Positions 9,506 through 18,466 of a DNA stretch of 21,723 nucleotides are shown one piece after another. Position 1 is the first letter of the stretch. Every line of letters starts with the position of its first letter. Both the position numbers and the translations under genes were made by a program. Below the pieces are notes generated by a model that was not told the DNA's origin, did not search any database, and saw only the letters and a program-made list of their open reading frames with translations. The stretch comes from Azolla pinnata (lineage: Eukaryota > Streptophyta > Polypodiopsida > Salviniales > Salviniaceae): positions 8,698-30,420 of the forward strand of contig JBBBWG010026313.1 of the NCBI GenBank assembly GCA_037176905.1. Direction: 5' to 3'.

Positions 9506-10150
9506 ATCGCCGCGAAGCTGCTACAGTTTACGACCAGGGAGCAGACGTGTGCGCTGTTCTGGCGAAATGCCCGATGAAGCTTGCGACTGATTAAGCTTGC
9601 CACATCGCCTCTACTGCGCTTACGCGTACAAACCACCGCCAGATTTGTCGACAAGCCGTTGCGTTTGCCAAACGCAGATGCGGTGCAGTCACTACTGTCT
9701 GACTTTGATCGAGGCCTTTCCTTCTTAATACTGTTTTTGTGATCACCGATGCCGCCACATAACCAGTACTGTGAGTTCTTTTAGCATTGGCCATTACCAC
9801 CATAAGTCAATGTTTTGAAGGCCTTCCTGAAGAGAGAGCATTACCACCAATGTTTTTAAGGCCACATAAACCATCCAATGCCGATGATTCGATGTTTGCA
9901 CCGCCTTCTCAATCAAACACACCTGATTAAACAAATCCCCCACGAAAAGCACTCTCTTGTGACATTTAATATGCTTTGCGCTTGGGTGTGCTCGCAGAAG
10001 CGATGACGACGAATGCTCCTGGCGAAACTTCGCACGAATTTTCGGAAACCAACTGTTGTTGGACGATTGTAAGCGATTATGCGCTTTTCTCCCCTCCGAG
10101 CATATTGTTGGAGAATATCAGAGCCCTGTTTTACGGTTAGATTTGGGTTT
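9506..10150. other. Unassigned upstream region of the SET gene
   Basis: I see no exon with family resemblance here. A short direct repeat (CATTACCACC...AATGTTTT-AAGGCC) occurs at 9792-9823 and 9839-9863. A 70-codon minus-strand frame at 9591-9803 has no recognisable features. Confidence 0.5.
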
Positions 10151-10156
10151 CCCCAG

Positions 10157-10417
10157 TTTAGGGTTAGTCCCCGAGCGGATTAGGTTTAGGGTTCGGTTCA
10201 GATCTGTTGCTGTTTCCGCTTGTTCGGATTCAAGGTTAGCCCCCTGAGCGGTTTAGGGTTTACCTGGTTCAAATTTGTTTGTTTGTTTTTGTGCGGTCTT
10301 CTATTTTTGCTCTTCCAGTTTAGGGTTTAGTTTATTGTGTTTCTTTCGTCTTCCCGGTTTAGGGTTAGCCCTTGCGCGGTTTAGGGTTAGCCCCTGGGCG
10401 GTTTAGGGTTTAGGGTT
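10157..10417 (+). promoter_or_regulatory. Cluster of eight telo-box motifs (TTTAGGGTT) before the SET gene
   Basis: TTTAGGGTT occurs at 10157, 10185, 10252, 10319, 10358, 10380, 10402 and 10409, all in the same orientation and within 335 bp of the ATG at 10490. Several copies are embedded in a longer unit of the form TTAGCCCCTGRGCGG before TTTAGGG (about 10235-10260, 10366-10388 and 10387-10410; a variant at 10164-10193). No TATA box is evident. The tract probably covers the promoter and leader. Confidence 0.75.
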
Positions 10418-10489
10418 TAGTTTCAAAACTGCTTTCTTCCTCTGTCTTCTTCCTGCCTTATCCAAACCTCGAGCGACGACAGAGAATTC

Positions 10490-13400
10490 ATGGCGCTTCG
10501 CTTCACCTCCTGCTTCTCCAATGGCGCGCCGACTGATCCTCGTCGCCATGGTCTCCATCAGCCTCGTTCTCGCCCTCCTCGACTTCATCGTCGTCTTCTT
10601 CCTCTTCTTGCCATGGCGCCCAGCCCTGCAACTCGCTCCCCTTCTCAGCCCAACCGGCAGCTGCAGCGGGTAGACGCGGTCGAGCATCTCACCACTTGGT
10701 TGCGGAGTTTAGGCCACCGTCCTTGCAACTTGCACCTCCACCGTTTCCCCCCGGATTCCACATTTCAAGGGTTCGGCACCATAGCTGGAGAGGGTGGGAT
10801 CCTGGAGGGCCAAGAGATCGTTCAGGTTCCCCTCCGGGCGTTCATGTCTGAAGAGGTAAGCTTTTCCTTGCGTCTTTTCTCCCGGGCTTTAACTGGAGAT
10901 GCTTTGCTCGTTTGTATGTTCCAGTGTCAGAAATCTCTGATTTTTATTCCGAGTGAAAGATTATTGTCATATCAAGCTTATAGATCGAGCGTATATGCCG
11001 TGGGTGTAAGTTTAGCTTATACCACGAATAATAAACGTGGATTACATGCATGCATCTGCAGATATGTACTGGTATTATGTATAGTACTTCGATCTGAGAC
11101 CCGAAATTTCATAACTTTGAAACTTGGTTTGGACTGGAACAGAATGCATGCATGTGAACTGGCTCCGATGATGGCAAAGATTTTGTAAGCTATTGTCTTT
11201 CAAGTATTTTCTTACTCATTTGGGAACAGAAGGAGTTTCTCAATTAAGCAACCGCTAAAAGAAATCCGCCAAAACTCTCTATTATGGCATGTGTTTGTTC
11301 ATCAGTATATTGCAGCTCGGAGCTTTCTCAAGCTTTTGATTTGCAGCATTTCCTTATAATTTCAATCATTCAAAGGAAGTCTCCCAAAGAAATGCATGGC
11401 CATTATGGACGTTTTGATTTCTTTCGATTAAATTTTATCAGCGAATGAATGCTTTGCTCATAAGATTACAGTGGCGGGTTTATTGCAGACGGCACTCGCT
11501 TGTCCTCATGTTGGTCCACTTATAAAGAAAGCGGCCTTAACACCTTGGCAAGCCTTGTGCTTACATCTATTGTTTGAAAGAGCTAAAGGGTGTAAAAGCA
11601 TGTGGTACCCCTATATCTCGTTGCTTCCTACAGAGGTGGAGATGGTGGAACAACACCCATTACTATGGCCGCAGGTTTTATTATAAACGTGTTGCTGTGA
11701 CATGAACATTTTCCAGGGCAATTCATTTCTCTGTTTCGAGATTTTTACACAGACGAATTTGTCACAGGAGCTTTGTGAAGAGTTGTTGTCTGGATCACCA
11801 ATGCTTGCCAAACTCAAGGAGAGAACAAATACATGCAAGTATGACCTGTTTTAGTATCTTCCTGCCCAACTCCTAGATGATTACTGATTCGACAAGACTC
11901 TCGAGGATTTCAGAGAGGACCATGAAGCTATACTCTCAGCTGGTGCTAGGGTTTTGACATCTTTTTCTGATGGAACTGATTCCATCACCAATGAGATGTC
12001 CATGCGTTGGGCAGCTGCTATTTTGCTCAGTCGCGCATTCTCTTTGGACCTGGATAAAGAAGTAAAGCTCCATTCTGGATAAAGCGCCATCTTGTAGCTT
12101 TTCAATTCGTTGATCTGAATATGCTCAACCGTTTCCCTTTTGCAGAATGATGACAGTCTTTGGACTGATGGTGGTGATTCGGTTGTGCTTGTCCCTTGGG
12201 CCGACATGCTAAACCACAGCAGTTCAGCTGGAAGAGAGTCATGTCTTAAGTATGACCACAGTAGGGGAATTGCATATTTGAGTGCACATAAGAGTTATAA
12301 GGAAGGAGAGCAAGTCTTTGATTCGTATGGGCCCAACCTTTCCCCCTCTCAACTGTTGCTGGATTATGGCTTTGTTGATGAAGAAAATCAGAATTACTGC
12401 GTTGATCTACCAGTAAGTATGTCTGTTTAGATATGAGCCAATCTAATGAGTAAAATGGATTACTCTCTCGACTCAATTTTTACCGTGTTTCCCCTTGTAC
12501 ATAGTACGAGTCTTTAGTGAGATTAAGCTAGAATGCAACCGTTTAAAAGACTGCTTAATCTCTGCAGGCTGCAATTTTAGGTCCAACAAGAAGTACAAAA
12601 AACAAGGCCCTTCTTGATGCTATTGGGCTTCCAGCTGGTAAACTTTATTTATTCTACGACTATTTAACTTCAGAAGGATCTCTGTAAAAGCAAATGACAG
12701 GATATTCGAGTGATTCTTAATTTCTACCTTCTGATCTCCACATTGTAACAAATGGAACATCTCTTTGTAGACATTTGTATACATTTCTTTGACTTATGCA
12801 CACTGTATAGTGTTTGATGTTTACAGATGGTGCTGTCTTCCCGGTCACCGAAGCTGGCGTAGATAAAAGCATCTTAGCTTGGGCAAGGGCAGCCTTTGCA
12901 TCAGAAAAGGAACTTATGGCTGCCGGCTGGGATTCAGAATCAGATAAAGGGTCTTATCATAAGGCTGGCATTGCTATGGCCTATTTCGACGAACCAATTA
13001 GCCGAGAGAATGAGTCTCAGGTTTTTCATATGAAGTAGATGGTGTGAGTGCCTTTAAAGTGTCAGATATGATGGACATTAACGCATCCCAATGGCTTGTA
13101 TAGGTTCTGAAGACATTACTGTCAGCTTGTGGAACAGTTTTACAAGGATACCCAACAGTGATTGAAGAAGATCCAACATTCTTGGACATCCAGAAGAACA
13201 ATCAGACCAAGGTAGTGAATCCTCGATCCCCGAATCACATTTCCATAATTCCTAGAGAAGGTTGTCAGATTTTGGTAATTTGAATATTTCATGGGTAAAA
13301 AGCTGAAAAGGTGGTTCATAGGGAATTCTTCTTCATTTTGTACATTAGAGTGCTACATAGGATGATTGGCATGGTGCAAGGAATTATCAGTTCATTATCA

Positions 13401-13596
13401 CCATAACAGAGATTTCCTCCTAACATCCATGTAGGTAAAAAGATTGTCATTTATACACATTCAAGCGGAGCGTGCAATCGTATCTGAAAAGAGGGCATTA
13501 CGTGCAGCTTGGAAAAAGATATATGTCATGCTGAAAAAGTTAGAGAAAGGTGACAAGTTATACAAGAAAATAAACATAAGACAGCAAGAAGGATGA
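10490..13596 (+). CDS. SET-domain protein lysine methyltransferase, Rubisco LSMT/SETD3 type
   Basis: Exons are 10490-10855, 11489-11674, 11768-11838, 11914-12061, 12146-12412, 12568-12637, 12827-13020, 13104-13211 and 13435-13596. Introns are GT-AG and phases agree throughout, giving 523 aa. The first ATG was chosen; M42 (10613) is an alternative. The N-terminus is rich in Arg, Ser and Pro and poor in acidic residues, like a plastid transit peptide. The split SET domain shows the GFGTIAGEG/VPLRAFMS entry (95-120), ADMLNHSS (276-283, the NH motif), DSYGPNLSPSQLLLDYGFV (316-334) with the conserved Tyr318 and YGF. A Rubisco-LSMT-type substrate-binding helical domain follows (about 350-510, SQVLKTLLSACGTVLQGYPTVIEED). 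Substrate is unknown. Intron 1 (633 bp) remains open in frame for 333 nt, so intron retention would not stop translation at once. An alternative donor at 13550 could bypass the stop. Confidence 0.9.
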
Positions 13597-13677
13597 GAAG
13601 TCTGGGGGTTTTTCTCAAGGATATCATGAAGGATAAGTCAACGAGGAAGAATCAGCAATATGAAGTCCCCTAAGCAG

Positions 13678-14919
13678 GTGGAGAGGATGTTGAAAATGAC
13701 CCCCTTTCCAAACCACCATTCAATCTACTGGAAGTAAGGTAAACTTCCAATGTATCGTTCATAAAGATTGATATGTTATGCCAGTACAGCAAAGCATTCA
13801 CATTACGAATGTGTTCATAAAATGCATATTGTTTGAGAAAGAGTGTTTTCATTTTCACGTCATGGTCTTGCTATTAGAAAGGAAGCATGTAAAATTCATA
13901 ATTAATGGGTATTGTACCTCAATCTATCGTTATATATATTTGCATGCATGACTAGGACTTAGATGATGTCATGTCTCCCACTTTGGCAAATTCAGCTAGC
14001 AGATGGGGCCACTTGGTCCCTATCACCCTCTTTGCCATCAAGATGGAAGTATGTCATTGTGGATCAGCAAGCATGCATGTGGTTATTTTCACCACTCGAG
14101 CGTATTATCTCGTAACATTTCAGAAGAGTCAGTTCAGTTGTTATTTTGGTTGGGTCAGTTGGGTTAATTCTCACATTTTTTCGGAAATGTAAAAGATTTT
14201 GTATTAAAAGCCCTTAAATGTTTTCCATTTGGCATCAATTTCAGGTCTTTGAGTGATCGATGTATAAGGAGCAGACAGAACACTCAATTGCCTAGCTGGT
14301 TATTCTTTCATTAAGGCGCTGAATATTCATACCCTAAAGACTGAAACACTTTTTTTCATTATTCGCATGCTGTCCTTTCCTAGTTAAGGTTCAAGGTATA
14401 TGGCTCTTCATCATTTGTGTATGTACTCGGCTTTTGAGTTGAAGCTAGGAGGAGACTATTGATTCTGGATCTGCATACTAAATCGCAAGGGCCTTGTAGT
14501 AGTTGATATTTTCTGCTGAGTCTTGCACGAATTGCGGTGAGTTTCATGTCTCGTTTGCTCACCGCACACTGCAGTTTTATGTTGATTTAGCAATTAGAGT
14601 GTTGGTTGACAATAAGTCTACATCACAGAAGTTGATTGAAACTAAAAGATCCTAAAAAACGTATGATTGTTTTGCTTTTGTATTCGAGTTGCCAATCAAA
14701 TGGGATCTTTTCTATTACGCACTTAGGTATAGACTTGCTGCTGTAGTCGCCCTTCTAGCTTCTATTTTGTGGTGCATTTTTCAACGGTGTATCGTGGAAA
14801 AAAGCCAAGAAAAAATCAATCCTACAAAGAGGAAGAACCTGTATTTGTTTGCTAGTCATTTACAGCAGATTCATGACAGGTTAATCAATCCATCTCCTAT
14901 GGAATTTGAGCCATTTTAA
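13678..14919 (+). CDS. Candidate downstream coding exons with a hydrophobic C-terminus
   Basis: Three exon-like stretches follow the SET stop codon: 13678-13733, 13956-14048 and 14689-14919, the last ending in TAA. Each is bounded by AG and GT (donors GTAAGG and GTATGT). If the last SET exon is spliced at 13549/13550 (GTGACA donor) instead of reading to TGA, all phases fit and the SET protein becomes 634 aa. The added residues read GEDVENDPLSKPPFNLLE, DLDDVMSPTLANSASRWGHL, then a segment with an Ala/Leu/Ile-rich helix (RLAAVVALLASILWCIFQ, about residues 573-590), a basic patch and the end PMEFEPF. I do not recognise the sequence. It could be a tail of the methyltransferase, or exons of a separate small membrane-protein gene. 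Confidence 0.5.
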
Positions 14920-15346
14920 TTGCAAAGTGTTGAGATGAATACAAAGCACATCTACAAATGGCTTCTCTTCTCTAATTCACCGTCCCCCAAACAAGCAACC
15001 AAACTTAGTGGCAGATAAATCGTGCCCGTTTCAAAGGTCCAAACCCAGAGCTAGCTCTGTTCGGAACACAAGGATGATGGCTAATTGTGCTTTCAATGGA
15101 TTGCAGAAACGGTGAAATCGTCTGTCTAAATCATCGAACAAAAATTGAGATGATCCTACCACGAATGCAATAATACAGAAAAGCATTGTTGATCGATCGA
15201 TCGATTCCAAGCTCAATCCTTCCAATGCCGTCGATTGCGAGGGCCCTTGCCTTAAGAAACAAGCTTTGATTCGATTCAGCTAGGTGATACAACAGGTTCG
15301 GATTCGGATCGCCGTTCATGCAATTAACGCGAGATTAATCGATCAT

Positions 15347-15404
15347 GACGTGATCCACTAAACGTCGTGATTAAAATGGAGAGCTTAATCACGACGTGAT
15401 CCAC
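15347..15404. repeat. 13-bp inverted repeat flanked by 12-bp direct repeats
   Basis: ACGTCGTGATTAA at 15362-15374 and its exact complement TTAATCACGACGT at 15385-15397 enclose a 10-nt loop. GACGTGATCCAC occurs directly at 15347-15358 and 15393-15404. The element contains TGACG/ACGTCA-like cores and lies about 200 bp before the next start codon. Confidence 0.85.
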
Positions 15405-15522
15405 ATGAAGCATCGCAGGCTCCGATTAACTGTCGCCATGTTCAAGTTAATTACAAATTACAAACATCATTAGCACAACACCTCCATCCAGAAAGAAATG
15501 CTCCCAATTTTAGGTCATACAA

Positions 15523-15545
15523 AACCTAACCCTAACCCTAAAAAC
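15523..15545 (+). promoter_or_regulatory. Telo-box pair upstream of the reductase-like gene
   Basis: The sequence ACCTAACCCTAACCCTAAAA lies 57-80 bp before the ATG at 15602. It is in the opposite orientation to the cluster before the SET gene and has six-base spacing between the CCCTAA units. Confidence 0.6.
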
Positions 15546-15601
15546 AGACCCACGTCCTGCAGAATAGCAGCTCAGCAGCCGAGGAGAGGGAAGAGGCAGC
15601 C

Positions 15602-15720
15602 ATGACGAAGCTCGTGTGCGTGACTGGTGCCTCTGGCTTCATCGCCTCGTGGCTCGTCAAGCAGCTCCTGGAGAAGGGGTATACAGTGCGAGCTTCCGTC
15701 AGAGATCCAGGTTGTCACAC

Positions 15721-15801
<81 letters not shown>

Positions 15802-17849
15802 ATTATCCCTCACAATAGGACTAACAATGATCGTCTTCTCGAATCTGACATTCATGTATTCAACCTTCGTTTGCGGGTGAAAATTAGCTTCGGTTTTGTC
15901 TATCAGCCATGCTTCATATGCTTATCTGAAACATTCGACTTCCTTTTTGTCTTCACTCATGCCTTGCCTTTATGTGGTGTGCCAAATTTTTTGTGCATAA
16001 CAAGAAATTGCTACGAAACATAATAGTGCCTGTGAAATTGAGATCGAGAATCCATAGAGTTCATCGGGATTTGCGCCTAATGTTTCTGATGTGCTATGAA
16101 GTGGTTTATGGAATGACTTAGATGGCACACAAGAGTGACTTATGGTTGCAAATAACGTGCCGATCTTATGTAAGATCAGATAGGTTCAGTATGCATGGTT
16201 CCTTCTTGAAAAAGATGACATATTCCCTGAACATCTTAATCTAAAAAGCTGTTTTTTGTGTTTATTTTCTCGAAGATAATGTTGTGAAAACTGCCCATTT
16301 GCGGAATTTACCCTATGCAAGCGAAAGGCTTGAACTCTTCAAAGCCGACTTATTGGAAGAGGGTGCCTTTGATTCGGCTATTGATGGTTGTGATGGGGTC
16401 TTTCATACTGCTTCACCCTTTTTTTTTAATTCAACTGATCCGCAGGTATCTGACATGTTTCAGCTTATGTTTCTTGTATCTTAACGGGACAAAATACAGA
16501 CAGGCATAGATAGCTTTAAGGTGTTGTGTGTTTTGGCTTACATAGACATATCTTAAGGAAATACATACTACATAATCCTCTAATTTCTTTTCTCTCGGAA
16601 TGCATATATGTGTAAATCATAAAGCTCTTTTTTTTAATTACATCCTCGAGCAATAGGAGCTTGCAAGTTGTACATGATACTGTATTTGCAGAGTATTGAG
16701 TGTGGCAGACAGAGTCTGTGTTAAATGCATGATACTGTACTATTTTACAATACACCGTTTAAAGCTCTGAATGTAAAATTAGGTAACTACCGAATCTGTC
16801 TGCAGATGCAAGTGCTGTTGATTGTAGGGAAAAAAACTAATTCGTGATGTTTTCAACTTAAATTTCCGCTGAAATTCTGCTGAGCCTTTTTCTCTGGCTT
16901 CCAGAGAGAACTGATTGATCCAGCGCTGAAAGGCACTCTCAATGTCCTCAATGCGTGCGTCAAAGCAAGGACTGTAAAAAGGGTAGTCATTACGTCATCT
17001 GTAGCTGCGGTTTCCTACACATCTTTGAGAAAGAAGGAAGACACTGTTGATGAGAGCTTTTATAGCGAACCGGAGTTTTGTCGGGAAAGAAATGTCAGTA
17101 TTTAATTTCCAGATTCTAATGACCTATTGACTTCTCCATTTAAAAAGGGAATGATGAACGTTTCATCTTTCGCATTGCTTCAGCTGTGGTATCAGCTTTC
17201 CAAGACACTCGCCGAGCAAGAAGCTTGGAAATTTGCACAGGAGCACGGATTGGATTTAGTGACAATCAATCCAGCCATGGTTGTGGGGAGGCTTCTGCAG
17301 CAAAGCATGAACACAAGTTCTGAGGTTATTTTGAATTTTCTAAATGGTAACGATTGAGTAGTATATGGTTGTTGATGATGTCAACACTTAAAATGGCCTG
17401 TATGAATAGGCTTCTATCCTCTTTATTAGGTGCTGCAACATATCCAAACATTGTGCTTGGTTGGGTGGACGTTGAAGATGTGGCAAAAGCCCACATCTTG
17501 GCATATGAATCTGCATCTGCATCAGGGCGATATCTGTGTGTAGAAAGGGTGGCGCATTATAGTGAAATCGTGGAGTTGCTCAAGAATCTCTACCCTCAAT
17601 TTTTGATACGTGCAAAGTATGGTTTTATCAACTATATAAGGTATCCTTGTTATGCTCCGTAATTACTGAAATGTGGTTGTTTTTTGAGCTGTCAGATGTG
17701 CAGATGAATCAGGCCCACGTGTCCCAGTATATAAGGTATCCACAGAAAAGTTGAGAAGCTTGGGAATGGAGTATACACCACTTGAAGAGTCACTAAAAAA
17801 GTGTGTTGAGAGTTTGATTGAACAGAAGTGGGTGAAGCAGGAAGTCTAA
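15602..17849 (+). CDS. Cinnamoyl-CoA reductase-like NADP-dependent SDR
   Basis: Exons are 15602-15710, 16276-16445, 16905-17093, 17184-17346, 17430-17616 and 17696-17849. Introns are GT-AG with matching phases, giving 323 aa, the usual length. It belongs to the extended SDR family of CCR, DFR and related aldehyde/ketone reductases. The start [23 protein letters not shown] is the Rossmann GxxGxxA motif. [20 protein letters not shown] and HTASPFFF follow. The catalytic set is Ser125 ([10 protein letters not shown]), Tyr159 and Lys163 (WYQLSK). [15 protein letters not shown] and FGWV-like [14 protein letters not shown] are family landmarks. The bona fide CCR signature (NWYCYGK) is replaced by NLWYQLSK, so it is closer to CCR-like, phenylacetaldehyde-reductase-like proteins. 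The aldehyde substrate cannot be stated. VVGRLLQ has Arg where relatives usually have Pro. Confidence 0.92.
15724..15798. repeat. (TC)37 microsatellite in intron 1 of the reductase-like gene
   Basis: About 75 nt of uninterrupted TC dinucleotide begin 13 nt after the splice donor at 15711. The run is pure, so the locus is probably length-polymorphic. The Leu-Ser open frames through it are artefacts. Confidence 0.95.
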
Positions 17850-18466
17850 TACCTTGCTGGTATCCCTAATGTGATGCGAGGAATGAATTTTGCCTTAAAT
17901 AAAAAAATAACGAGCATTAATTAGTAACTAAATGTAGAGCATTGTTGATACAACATTTGCAGTGATGATGATTGAAGGCGCTGCTGACTTCTATCGGTAT
18001 ATTCGCCGATCTTACTCTTATAATGTATCCCATTTTGTAATGTCATTTTGTTAGACGCATACACAATGATACATGAAGACAACAGCCTATTTGGAGACAT
18101 TTGGAAATCTTGAAATTCTATTATACTGCTGTTTCGCTACCTTTTCTGGTCAACATGTTTTACAATCACATCCTCTTATGAGGTGTTTGCAACTTTGCAT
18201 GATACCTGGTGAAGTATAATAAGAGTAATTACAGTATCACTAGAAACAATGTCTTGAATGAGCAGTATTTGTGGCAGTATATAGAAGATTACATTGATTG
18301 ATGCTTGTAAAGAACAATTTGTATTGTGTGATGTAACACTTTGCATATCCTCGTTTGTATTAGTTTTTTTATAACACATGAAATTGGGCACAAAGAACAA
18401 TATCTACATCTACATAGTTTACCAATTGGCAGCTTCTCCCATGAGCACTGCATTCCCCAAAGAGCT
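17850..18466. other. Convergent intergenic region between the reductase-like and PPR genes
   Basis: AT-rich 3' flanks of two facing genes. Apart from the AATAAA at 17898, I see no gene or RNA. Confidence 0.6.
17898..17903 (+). terminator. Candidate poly(A) signal AATAAA of the reductase-like gene
   Basis: A canonical AATAAA within an A-rich run lies 49 nt after the stop codon at 17847-17849. Plant poly(A) signals are loose, so the assignment is tentative. Confidence 0.45.

Larger units (their letters stand above)
14920..15601. other. Intergenic region upstream of the reductase-like gene
   Basis: Presumed 3' flank of the SET locus and promoter of the gene at 15602. Apart from the inverted repeat at 15362-15397 and the telo-box at 15523-15545, I see only a GATC-rich stretch near 15190 and no convincing exon on either strand. 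Confidence 0.5.

Noticed and set aside
13593..13670. Small open frame starting with ATG overlapping the SET stop codon (ATGA)
   Set aside because: Only 25 codons, in a different frame from the SET gene, and in a eukaryotic mRNA 3' region where coupled translation is not expected.
15031..15319. Two short minus-strand open frames upstream of the reductase-like gene
   Set aside because: Overlapping frames of 62-64 codons without recognised motifs in a promoter region; no splice partners were found.
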